64,000 bases of DNA from Kaistia hirudinis (GTDB lineage Bacteria; Pseudomonadota; Alphaproteobacteria; Rhizobiales; Kaistiaceae). The translations under genes and the position numbers were made by a program. The notes beneath the pieces were generated by a model, which made no database searches, was not told the DNA's origin, and saw only the letters and a list, made by a program, of their open reading frames with translations. Below are positions 26,330-34,462 of this stretch, piece after piece. The stretch spans positions 806,001 to 870,000 of the forward strand of contig NZ_JACIDS010000003.1 of assembly GCF_014196455.1 (NCBI RefSeq), in the 5' to 3' direction. Every line of letters begins with the position of its first letter. Position 1 is the first letter of the stretch.

Positions 26330-27718
26330 CTACTTGTAGTAACCCGCGCGCTCCATGCGCTCCTCGGCCCAGCTCTGCAGCTCGGCGAGCGCTTCGTCGG
26401 TGGTCTTCGTGCCGGCGATGGCCTCGGACGCCGCCGTGCCGATCTTGTCCATGAACTCGTTCAGCTCGGGGATATAGGGGAAGTAGTGCGGATCGGCGCT
26501 GATGAAGGCCGCCTCGACGCCGTCCAGCGTCTCCTTCGGCCATTTCGCGGTCAGCACCGGGCCATGCATGATCGAGGGATAGGTCGTGTAGGGCCAGCCG
26601 ATCTGCGTCGCGAAGTCCTCCATCACCGGCTCCGAGGTCATGAAGGCGAGCACCTTGTAGGCGGCGTCCTTGTCCTTGGAGAAGTTGGAGACGCCGACGG
26701 AGAAGGTCCAGAAGCTCTCGATCGGCTTGCCTGACGGTCCGATCGGGCTCGGGCCATAGGCGCTGAACTGCTTGACGGCGGGAACCTCGGAGCCGGGAAT
26801 GCCGGCGAAGCCGTTGATTGCGGAGGGCAGCAGCACGACCGCCTTGCCCTGGCCGTAGAGGTTCATCATGTCGACCCAGGTGTGGGTCGCGATGCCGGGC
26901 GGGCCATAGTCCTTGGCCCAGTTCACGAAGGTCTCGAAGCCCTTCTTGAAATCGCCCGTGAAGATGGGCTTCGCCTTCTTGGCCTTGATCTCCGCCGGGG
27001 TCGTGGCGCCGCCCTCGAACCAGGCCGGATAGCCGGCGAAGGCGAAGACGAAGCCGGCGAGGTCGAGCGAGGGCTCCTCGCCCGGGGCGCCGCGCATAGT
27101 CAGCGGATAGACGTCGGTGATGCCGTCCTTGGCGAGGCCGGCCTTGATCGTCTTCAGCGCGGCTTCCATCTCCTCGGTCGTCTTCGGGAAGGTGGTGATG
27201 CCGTATTTGTCGAAGATGTCCTTGCGATAGACGACGCCCGGACCGAACGAATAATAGGGCAGGGCCCAGAGCTTGCCGTCGACCGTGTTGGCCTCGAGGA
27301 AGGGCTTGTAGACCTTCGCGGCGTCGAAATAGTCCTTCGCCTTGTCGAGATGCCCGTCGAGCGGCTCCAGATATCCGGCCGCCGAGAAGGTCTGCACGGC
27401 GCCGTCGCTGCCGAGCATGACGAGGTCGTAATTGCCGGTGCCGTTGACGAGGTCGAGCAGCACCTTCTGCCGGGCGACCTCCTCGTCCGCATATTCCATG
27501 TTGACGGTGATGCCCTCCTTCTTCTCGAAGTCGAGCAGCTTCTGCGTCTTCTCCGTGCCCGACGGCCCGAACAGGTCGGCCCAGGCGAAGCCGGCGCCGA
27601 AGCCGACGATGTTCACCGTCGTCTCGGCCCGCGCCGGGGCCGTCGCGGCCATCAGCCCCGCCGTGAGGCCGGCCGTCAGCGTCGCGGCGAGCGCGGCGCG
27701 GTTCAGCATCTTCAACAT
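26330..27718 (-). CDS. Sugar ABC transporter, extracellular substrate-binding protein (CUT1)
   Basis: A 462-residue precursor with a Sec signal peptide of about 31 residues (hydrophobic stretch AALAATLTAGLTAGLMA, cleavage near APARA) and a family 1 solute-binding fold; typical segments are LVMLGSDGAVQTF, KLWALPYYSFGPGVVYRKD and the tryptophan-rich ESFWTFSVGV. The ATG at 27718 has GGGAGAC upstream. It is the first structural gene after lacI, with a perfect 20-bp LacI-type operator 80 bases upstream. The ligand is unknown. Confidence 0.92.
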   Translation of the reverse strand: MLKMLNRAALAATLTAGLTAGLMAATAPARAETTVNIVGFGAGFAWADLFGPSGTEKTQKLLDFEKKEGITVNMEYADEEVARQKVLLDLVNGTGNYDLVMLGSDGAVQTFSAAGYLEPLDGHLDKAKDYFDAAKVYKPFLEANTVDGKLWALPYYSFGPGVVYRKDIFDKYGITTFPKTTEEMEAALKTIKAGLAKDGITDVYPLTMRGAPGEEPSLDLAGFVFAFAGYPAWFEGGATTPAEIKAKKAKPIFTGDFKKGFETFVNWAKDYGPPGIATHTWVDMMNLYGQGKAVVLLPSAINGFAGIPGSEVPAVKQFSAYGPSPIGPSGKPIESFWTFSVGVSNFSKDKDAAYKVLAFMTSEPVMEDFATQIGWPYTTYPSIMHGPVLTAKWPKETLDGVEAAFISADPHYFPYIPELNEFMDKIGTAASEAIAGTKTTDEALAELQSWAEERMERAGYYK

Positions 27719-27797
27719 GGAAGTCTCCCGAAATGAGCCCCTCGCGGAGCCTGCGGTTGTTCCCTTTGGCAGCGCCCGGATCGCCTGAAACGACGTT

Positions 27798-27817
27798 TTA
27801 TTGGAGCGCTCCAATAA
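27798..27817. promoter_or_regulatory. Perfect 20-bp LacI-type operator palindrome
   Basis: TTATTGGAGCGCTCCAATAA is a perfect inverted repeat centred on CG, the central step expected for LacI-family sites. It lies between the LacI gene and the binding-protein gene it precedes. A TTGACA-like -35 on the minus strand (complement of 27845-27850) is nearby, but its -10 is weak. Confidence 0.75.
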
Positions 27818-27870
27818 CGCCAGCGAACGCTCTTAGGCCCGACTTGTCAAGCGGCTTCGGAGGGCTTTCG

Positions 27871-28905
27871 TCAGGCGGCGGCCGTGGCGCTGAACGGTGC
27901 TGAACTGCGGCGCGTCATGAGGCGGGGCGGAACCAGGATCTTCGAGACCGCGGCATCAGGCTCGGCGAGGCGCGCCATCATGGCGGCGATGCCCGCGCTG
28001 GCGAGATCGCCGGCGGACTGGTGGATGGTCGAGAGCGACAGCGTCTCGGTGCCGGCCAGCGTCACGTCGTCATAGCCGACGACGGAAAGGTCGCCCGGCA
28101 CGGAGAGCCCTATCCGCATCGCCTCGTTGATGAGGCCGATCGCCGTCATGTCGTTGGAGGCGAAGACCGCCGAGGGGCGCCAGTCCGGTTCGGCGAGAAG
28201 CGCCCGCGCCGCTCGTGCGCCGGCATCGATCGTATAGGCGCCCTCGATGATGCGGATCTGCCGTTCGAGCCCGTGCCGCTCCATGGCGCGGCGATAGCCG
28301 TCCCGGCGCCGCTCGGCGCCCGGCGAGGCGCCGCCATCGACATGGGCGATCCGCCGGTGGCCGAGCGCGACGAGATGATCGACGGCCAGAATGCCGCCGG
28401 TGACGTCGTCTGTCGTGACGCTATCGACGGCGACGACCTTCAAGAGGCGGCCGACATAGACCATCGGGATCCAGCTGGCGACACGCGCGATTGCCGGCTT
28501 CTCGAACGGCGCCCCGATCGCCAGCACGCCGGAAACGCGGTGCGCGATCAGCGTCCGGATCGCTTCCTCGGCCTTCTCGTCCGTGTCCGCATCGATCGAG
28601 ACCAGCGCGCTGTAGCCCTCGGCGCGGGCGAGGCCGCTCGCGAGCTTGGCGATCTCGGCCTGCAGCGGGTTCTCGATTTCACCGACGACGATGCCGAGAT
28701 AGCCGGCCTCCGCCGAGGCCAGCGAGCGGGCGACGAGGTTCGGCCGGTAATCGAGCGCGGCGGCCGCTTCCATGATGCGCTTGCGCGTCTCCGGGCTGAC
28801 GGCGCCCTCGCCGCGGATCGCGAGCGAGGCGAGGCTCCGCGACACGCCCGCATGGCGGGCGATATCGGCGAGCGTCGCGGGGCGCTGGGGCGGCTTCTTC
28901 GTCAT
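27871..28905 (-). CDS. LacI-family transcriptional regulator
   Basis: A 344-residue repressor. The N-terminal helix-turn-helix ATLADIARHAGVSRSLASLA and hinge region LDYRPNLVARSLAS are followed by a periplasmic-binding-like effector domain containing YLGIVVGEIENPLQAEI and the late SVVGYDDV segment. The ATG at 28905 has GAGGACGAGGG directly upstream. It precedes and probably represses the CUT1 and hydrolase operon through the palindrome at 27798-27817; the inducer is presumably the imported sugar or a derivative. Confidence 0.93.
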   Translation of the reverse strand: MTKKPPQRPATLADIARHAGVSRSLASLAIRGEGAVSPETRKRIMEAAAALDYRPNLVARSLASAEAGYLGIVVGEIENPLQAEIAKLASGLARAEGYSALVSIDADTDEKAEEAIRTLIAHRVSGVLAIGAPFEKPAIARVASWIPMVYVGRLLKVVAVDSVTTDDVTGGILAVDHLVALGHRRIAHVDGGASPGAERRRDGYRRAMERHGLERQIRIIEGAYTIDAGARAARALLAEPDWRPSAVFASNDMTAIGLINEAMRIGLSVPGDLSVVGYDDVTLAGTETLSLSTIHQSAGDLASAGIAAMMARLAEPDAAVSKILVPPRLMTRRSSAPFSATAAA

Positions 28906-29135
28906 TCCCTCGTCCTCAGAGCGACGACTGTCATCCGGCCGGCCGCAACTGGTCAAGGGAGGGCGCACGCCCGCGGCCCATGCCGGCCGGCCTTTGGTGC
29001 GTCGGGGAATATTGTACCGCCAACATGCCGAACTTCGGAATGGACTTGCTCGCCGCGCGGATTCCGGCACCTTACGAAATGGAGGGGTTCCCTCATGTGC
29101 TGCGGGACTAGGCCCTGGACTTCGAGACTGCCACC

Positions 29136-30245
29136 ATGCCGCGTAACCTGACCTCGGACACCCCGACAAGTGCGGTGTCGCTCGAGGGCGTCAGCAAGAG
29201 CTATGACGGGCGCCGCGTCCTTGCCGATCTCTCGCTTGAGGTCGCCGCGGGGGAGTTCCTGGCGATCGTCGGCCCGAGCGGCAGCGGCAAGACCACCGTC
29301 ATGCGCATTATCGGCGGCTTCGAGGCGCCCGATGCCGGGACGGTGCGGATCGCCGGCGAGGACGTGACCGAGCTGCCGGCCGAGCGGCGCAGCGTCAACA
29401 CCGTGTTCCAGAGCTATGCGCTGTTCCCGCATATGAGCGTGATCGAGAACGTCGCCTATGGCCCGCGCATGCGCGGCCTGTCGCGGCGGGACCGGCGGAA
29501 GAAGGCGGCCGAATTCCTCGATCTGGTGCGCCTTTCCGATTTCGCCGAGCGTCGGCCGCACGAGCTCTCCGGCGGCATGCAGCAGCGCGTGGCGCTTGCC
29601 CGCGCGCTCGCCAACGAGCCGACCGTGCTGCTGCTCGACGAACCGCTCGGCGCGCTCGACCGCAAGCTGCGCGACGAGATGCAGCGCGAGCTTCGCCGCG
29701 TGCAGGCCGAGCTCAAGGCCACCTTCATCTATGTGACGCATGACCAGGACGAGGCCTTCGGCATGGCCGACCGGCTCGCCGTCATGCGCGAGGGCCGCTT
29801 CGAGCAGATCGGCCCGCCCGCCGAGATCTATGACCGTCCAGTGAATGGCTGGGTCTCGCTCTTCGTCGGTTCGGCGAACACGATCGCTGCGCGCGTCGAG
29901 CGGGCCGGCGTCCTTCAGGCCGATATCGGAACCATCGAGGCGGATTATCTGGCGCCCGGCCTGGCCGCCGGCGACCGCGCGCTCGTCGCGATCCGGCCCG
30001 AGGCGACGCGCTTCGTGCCGCAGGCGGGCGCGAGCGGCGCGAACCGCATCCCGGCCGTGCTCGCCGATGTCGTCGCGATCGGCCCGTCGCTCAGGCTGCG
30101 CGCCGCGACCGCCGGTGGCCTCGCCTTCGAATCCGTCGTGCAGCGCCATGCCGGCGATACGAGCGAGCCTCTGCCCGGAACGCCCGTCTTCGTGACCTTC
30201 GACGCAACTGCCGCCCGCGCCTATCGCGACGAGCGGCCCAACTGA
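29136..30245 (+). CDS. Polyamine-type ABC transporter, ATP-binding protein
   Basis: A 369-residue PotA/PotG-like ATPase with Walker A GPSGSGKTT, signature ELSGGMQQRVALARAL, Walker B LLLDEPLGALD and a C-terminal TOBE domain (about residues 280-365). It begins a plus-strand operon (29.1-37.0 kb) divergent from lacI; the 230-base gap 28906-29135 holds no gene and no clear operator. The start codon has only a weak ribosome-binding site, so a slightly later start is possible. Confidence 0.93.
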   Translation: MPRNLTSDTPTSAVSLEGVSKSYDGRRVLADLSLEVAAGEFLAIVGPSGSGKTTVMRIIGGFEAPDAGTVRIAGEDVTELPAERRSVNTVFQSYALFPHMSVIENVAYGPRMRGLSRRDRRKKAAEFLDLVRLSDFAERRPHELSGGMQQRVALARALANEPTVLLLDEPLGALDRKLRDEMQRELRRVQAELKATFIYVTHDQDEAFGMADRLAVMREGRFEQIGPPAEIYDRPVNGWVSLFVGSANTIAARVERAGVLQADIGTIEADYLAPGLAAGDRALVAIRPEATRFVPQAGASGANRIPAVLADVVAIGPSLRLRAATAGGLAFESVVQRHAGDTSEPLPGTPVFVTFDATAARAYRDERPN

Positions 30246-30278
30246 ACCCACCTCTTCTTCGCAACCGCGGGACCGACC

Positions 30279-31394
30279 ATGACGATCTTCAGGACTGCTC
30301 CTTCCGCCCGCTCCGGCCTCAGCCGGCGCACGCTCTTGACGCTGCTCGGCGCCGCGCCCGCGACGGCGGCGCTCTCCGCCGCACTGCCGGGCGGCTTCCG
30401 CGCCCGCGCGGCGGACGCCCAGCTCAACATCTATTCCTGGCCGGATTATTTCTCGGCCGACAATCTCGCCGCCTACGCCAAGAAGACCGGCGTGACGCCG
30501 AACATCTCGACCTATGATTCGAACGAGACGCTGTTCGCCAAGCTGAACAGCCCGGCCGGCGCCGGCTTCGACCTGATCATCCCCTCGTCGAGCTGGATCC
30601 AGCAATTCGCCGCCAAGGGCCTGCTTCAGGAGCTCGACCACAGCCGGCTGAACCTCGCCTCGTTCGACCAGGACCTGCTCAACCGCGACTATGATCCCGG
30701 CAACAAATATTCGATCCCGAAGGACTGGGGCGTCCTCGGCGTCGTCTATGATCCGGAAGCCGTCGGCGGCGAGATCAAGACCTGGGAGGATTTCTTCAAG
30801 GCCTTCGAGAAGCCCGAGGTCTCCGGCAAGATCCGCCTGTCGGATTCCGGCTGGGAGACGATCGGCCCGCAGCTGTGGATCGAGGGCAAGGACTGGAACA
30901 CCGCGACGTCTGACGAGATCCGCGCCGCCGGCGAGAAGGTCAAGGCGCTGGCGAAGCACGTGAAGTCGTTCTCGGGCCTCGATCCGAATGCGGTCGCCAA
31001 TGGCTCGATCGTGCTGGCGCAGACCAACCAGGGCACCGGCCGCGCGATCATCGGCCTCAATCCGAAGCTGAAATGGGTGGTGCCGGGCCCGTTCAGCGAG
31101 CTCTGGGTCGACAATTACGCGATCCCGAAGAACGCGCCGAACCTCGACCAGGCCTATGATTTCCTCGCCTATCAGCTGCAGCCCGACGTCCAGCTGGCCG
31201 AGACGCAATATATCGGCTTCCCCGCCGCGCTGGCCGGCCTCGAGGAGAAGCTGCCCAAGGACACCAAGAACGCGGACCTGATCTTCGGCGGCAAGGACCT
31301 CGACTTCTCCAAGCTGACCTCCTTCGTCGTCAATCCCGACACGATCGGCACCTATCTCCAGGTGCAGACGGAGATCCAGGCGGCTGCGGGCTGA
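30279..31394 (+). CDS. Polyamine-type ABC transporter, substrate-binding protein
   Basis: A 371-residue PotD/PotF-like receptor. The leader carries a twin-arginine-like motif (SRRTLL at residues 15-20) before an alanine-rich hydrophobic stretch, so export may be through Tat; the mature part starts about AADAQLNIYSWPDYFSADNL, the typical first strand of this family. Transport of linear amines or other small cations/amino compounds is known for the family, but specificity is not predictable. The next gene is 214 bases away across a strong hairpin. Confidence 0.9.
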   Translation: MTIFRTAPSARSGLSRRTLLTLLGAAPATAALSAALPGGFRARAADAQLNIYSWPDYFSADNLAAYAKKTGVTPNISTYDSNETLFAKLNSPAGAGFDLIIPSSSWIQQFAAKGLLQELDHSRLNLASFDQDLLNRDYDPGNKYSIPKDWGVLGVVYDPEAVGGEIKTWEDFFKAFEKPEVSGKIRLSDSGWETIGPQLWIEGKDWNTATSDEIRAAGEKVKALAKHVKSFSGLDPNAVANGSIVLAQTNQGTGRAIIGLNPKLKWVVPGPFSELWVDNYAIPKNAPNLDQAYDFLAYQLQPDVQLAETQYIGFPAALAGLEEKLPKDTKNADLIFGGKDLDFSKLTSFVVNPDTIGTYLQVQTEIQAAAG

Positions 31395-31421
31395 GGCGGC
31401 GGGATCATCGCTTTCCGGATG

Positions 31422-31453
31422 GGTCGGCCGTGAACAGGCGTTCACGGCCGACC
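31422..31453 (+). terminator. Perfect 14-bp hairpin inside the polyamine-type operon
   Basis: Arms GGTCGGCCGTGAAC (31422-31435) and GTTCACGGCCGACC (31440-31453) are exact complements around the loop AGGC. No T-run follows. It lies 28 bases after the binding-protein stop in the 214-base gap (31395-31608), where no credible gene is present. Probably an mRNA stabiliser or partial terminator that sets a high receptor to permease ratio; as an exact inverted repeat it could also bind a regulator. Confidence 0.6.
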
Positions 31454-31608
31454 GCATTTCACCTCCGGGGTGAAGGCGCCATTGCCGTCTGCCTCGGCGG
31501 CAGATTCATCGTCGTCGACGCTCTGGCGACCAGATTGCCAAAGCGGACTATCATGACCGCTCCGGCGAATTCCCGATCGCCGGCGTCCGGAAGCGCGTTC
31601 GTCATCCT

Positions 31609-32478
31609 ATGACCACCCCATCCCGCTCCAGCCTCTCAGCCCGCAGCGCCGACCATGTCGTCGCCGCCATACCGGCTGCCTGGCTGGCGGTGTTCTTCCT
31701 CGCGCCGCTCGGCTTCACCGTGGTGTTCTCGTTCGCGCGCAGCGTCTTCGGCGGCGTCGAGCTCGCCTTCACCTTCGAGAACTACCGGACCGCGCTCACC
31801 GGCTTCAACGGCGCGACCTTCCTGCGAACGATCATCTTCGCAGTCTCCGCCTCGGCGCTCTGCCTCGCGGCGGCCTATCCGGTCGCCTATTTCCTCGCCC
31901 GCCACACAGGCCGCCGGCGCGCGATCGCGGTCGTGCTGATCCTGGTGCCGTATTTCTCCAGCTTCCTCATCCGCATCATGGCGCTGCACATGCTGATGTC
32001 GCGCGGCGGCTTCGCGGAGACCGTGCTGAACGCGCTCTATCTGCATGGCGGGCCGCTCGACGTGCTGGATACGCAGACCGCGGTCTTCATCGGCATGGTC
32101 TATGCCTATCTGCCGATCGCCATCGTGCCGCTCTTCGTGGTGCTCGACCGCATCCCGAAGCCGCTGCTGGAAGCGAGCCGCGACCTCGGCGCCTCGCCGC
32201 TCAAGACCTTCGTCTTCGTCACGCTGCCGCTGTCGCGCCCCGGCGTCGCGACCGCCGTGCTGCTGACCGTGGTGCCCATGCTCGGCGAGATGGTGATTCC
32301 GCGCCTGCTCGGCGGCTCGAAGGGCGTGCTGATGGGGCAGGCAATCTCGTCGCAATTCCTGCAATCGCAGAATTATGCCCTCGGCGCGGCCATGGCTGTG
32401 CTCGTCCTCCTCGCCGTCGGCGTCATGGTCGTGCTGCTCGCCCGCCTCACCAAGGGCTTCGCGGAGATCGGCCAATGA
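31609..32478 (+). CDS. Polyamine-type ABC transporter permease (PotB-like)
   Basis: A 289-residue permease with six hydrophobic segments, first at about residues 20-40. The EAA loop is IPKPLLEASRDLGASPLKTF. Its C-terminal end overlaps the PotC-like gene by four bases. It starts after the 214-base hairpin-containing gap, which suggests separate expression control from the receptor. Confidence 0.93.
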   Translation: MTTPSRSSLSARSADHVVAAIPAAWLAVFFLAPLGFTVVFSFARSVFGGVELAFTFENYRTALTGFNGATFLRTIIFAVSASALCLAAAYPVAYFLARHTGRRRAIAVVLILVPYFSSFLIRIMALHMLMSRGGFAETVLNALYLHGGPLDVLDTQTAVFIGMVYAYLPIAIVPLFVVLDRIPKPLLEASRDLGASPLKTFVFVTLPLSRPGVATAVLLTVVPMLGEMVIPRLLGGSKGVLMGQAISSQFLQSQNYALGAAMAVLVLLAVGVMVVLLARLTKGFAEIGQ

Positions 32479-33314
32479 GTGCGCGCGGCGTGATGGGCGC
32501 CCGCTGGGGCGCGCGGGGAACGCATGCGGCGCTGGCCATCTGGTACGCCGCTGCCGTCCTCTTCCTGTTCGCGCCGATCTTCGCGGCGATCGTCTACTCC
32601 TTCAATCTCGGCGTCGTGAACAAGCAGACCGCGACCATCACCGGCTGGACGCTCCAATGGTATCCGGCCGCGTGGAACGACCTGTCGCTGCGCCGTTCCG
32701 TCGAATCGAGCCTCATCGTCGCGTTCTGGTCGGCGCTGATTTCCGTGCTCGTCGGCGCGGCGCTCGGCTACGCGATCGTGCGCCATCCGCTGGCCCGCGC
32801 GCGCGCCGTGCTGGCCGCGCTGACCTATATCCTGCTGATCGTCCCGGAATCCGTCATCGGTGTCTCGCTGCTGCTGTTCTATGCCGAGACGGGCATTCCG
32901 CTCTCGACGGCGACGCTGGTTGCCGGCATCACGCCGATGGCGATCGCGGTCGTCGCGCTGATCGTGCGCGCCCGCGTGCTGACGCTCGAGCGCCGCGTCG
33001 AGGAGGCGGCGGCCGATCTCGGCAGCAGCCGCGCCAAGACGCTGTGGTTCATCGTGCTGCCGCAGCTCGCGCCCGCGCTCGCGGCCGGCGTGATCATGGC
33101 CTACACCTTCTCCTTCGATAATCTCGTTGTCTCGGCGTTTCTCACCACGCCCCAGATCAACACGCTGCCGGTCTATCTCTATGGCAGCCTGCAATACGGA
33201 CCATCGCCCGCCGTCTATGCGGCCGCGTCCGTCGTCTTCGTCTTCACCCTCTCCATGCTGGGCGTCGCCGCCTTGATCTACCGGCTCGCCCGCCGCCCGC
33301 AGTCCGCCGACTGA
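32475..33314 (+). CDS. Polyamine-type ABC transporter permease (PotC-like)
   Basis: A 279-residue permease with six membrane segments and an EAA-type loop LERRVEEAAADLGSSRAKTL. It forms the channel with the preceding PotB-like protein. The aminotransferase gene begins 12 bases after its stop, tying transport to catabolism of an amino compound. Confidence 0.93.
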   Translation: MSARGVMGARWGARGTHAALAIWYAAAVLFLFAPIFAAIVYSFNLGVVNKQTATITGWTLQWYPAAWNDLSLRRSVESSLIVAFWSALISVLVGAALGYAIVRHPLARARAVLAALTYILLIVPESVIGVSLLLFYAETGIPLSTATLVAGITPMAIAVVALIVRARVLTLERRVEEAAADLGSSRAKTLWFIVLPQLAPALAAGVIMAYTFSFDNLVVSAFLTTPQINTLPVYLYGSLQYGPSPAVYAAASVVFVFTLSMLGVAALIYRLARRPQSAD

Positions 33315-33326
33315 ACGGAACCCGCC

Positions 33327-34436
33327 ATGCCCGCGCCCGCCTACAATTCCCTGCTCGACACGCCGACCTATCCCGCCGAGCGCTATGCTCCGCTCGCCGA
33401 CCGGCTGAAGCGCCTGCTCGCCACCGAGTCGGACCTCCTCTTCATCCAGGCGGAGGCGATCCTGTCGCTGGAGGCGATCGCGACCTCGATCGCCCGGCCG
33501 GGCCTTTCCGCGATCAATGTCATCACCAGCCCCTACGGCGCCTATTTCGGCGCCTGGCTGCGCCGTGGCGGCGTCGCGGTCACGGATGTCGTCGCGGAAC
33601 CGGGCCAGCCGATCGCGGCCTCGGCGGTCAAGGCGGCCATCGCGGCGCTGCCTTCGGTCGACATCGTCGCCGTTGTGCACGGCGAGGCGGCGAACGGCGC
33701 CCTCAACCCGATCGCGACGATCGCCGCGGATGCGCGCGCAGCCGGCGCCCTCGTCGTCGTCGATGCCGTCGCCTCCTTCGGCGGTCATCCGCTCGCGATC
33801 GATGCGCTCGGCATCGACATCGCGGCGATCGGGCCGCAAAAGGCGCTGGGCGGTCCGGTCGGGCTCTCTGCCGTGACCGTGAGCGCGCGCGGCTGGGCGG
33901 CGATCGGCAAGGTGCCGTCCTTCTCGCCCTCGATCCTGTCGCTGCAGGAGCTGAAGGAAAACTGGCTCGATCGCGGCCGCGGCGTCCTGCCCGGCACGCC
34001 GTCGCCGCTCGAATTCTGGGCGCTGGAAGCTGCGATCGACCGGATCGAGGCGGAGGGGCTCGAGACCCTCGTCGCCCGCCACCAGCTGGCGGCGAGGGCC
34101 AGCCGCGCTGGCCTGCGCGCGCTTGGGCTGGAACCATGGATCCGCGATGACGATGCGGCGTCCGCGCTCGTCACGGCGGCGCCGGTGCCGGCGGGCGTCG
34201 ATGCGGAAGCGCTGATCGCGGCGGCCGGGCGCTTCGGTGTCGCGCTCGGCCGGGGCTTCGGCGACATCAAGGACCGCCTCGTACGCTTCGATCATACCGG
34301 CGCACGCGCGGCCTTCCCGTCCGTGGTCGCGGCCGTCGTCGCCTATGGCGCCGCGCTCGAAGGGTTCGGCATCGCCGTCGATGTCGGTGCGGCGGCCGAG
34401 GCCGTGGCGCGCAGCTATGCGAAGGCCGCGGCCTGA
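33327..34436 (+). CDS. Class V aminotransferase (PLP-dependent)
   Basis: A 369-residue fold-type I PLP enzyme related to alanine-glyoxylate/serine-glyoxylate aminotransferases. D146 in VVVDAVASFGG is placed to contact the pyridine nitrogen and K172 in IGPQKALGGPVG is the Schiff-base lysine. No signal peptide. It lies within the polyamine-type transport operon, so it probably deaminates the imported compound or a product of the adjacent monooxygenase. Substrate unknown. Confidence 0.87.
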   Translation: MPAPAYNSLLDTPTYPAERYAPLADRLKRLLATESDLLFIQAEAILSLEAIATSIARPGLSAINVITSPYGAYFGAWLRRGGVAVTDVVAEPGQPIAASAVKAAIAALPSVDIVAVVHGEAANGALNPIATIAADARAAGALVVVDAVASFGGHPLAIDALGIDIAAIGPQKALGGPVGLSAVTVSARGWAAIGKVPSFSPSILSLQELKENWLDRGRGVLPGTPSPLEFWALEAAIDRIEAEGLETLVARHQLAARASRAGLRALGLEPWIRDDDAASALVTAAPVPAGVDAEALIAAAGRFGVALGRGFGDIKDRLVRFDHTGARAAFPSVVAAVVAYGAALEGFGIAVDVGAAAEAVARSYAKAAA

Positions 34437-34462
34437 TCGGCGCCCAAGAGGAGCAATCCGCA

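Noticed and set aside
28953-31457. An 834-codon open frame on the minus strand
   Set aside because: It is antisense to the polyamine-type ATPase and receptor genes and shows the same Arg/Asp/Ala-rich shadow composition; no recognisable domain.
31430-31612. A possible 60-residue protein between the polyamine-type receptor and permease genes
   Set aside because: It begins inside the perfect hairpin, has no ribosome-binding site, and its composition is that of random GC-rich sequence.
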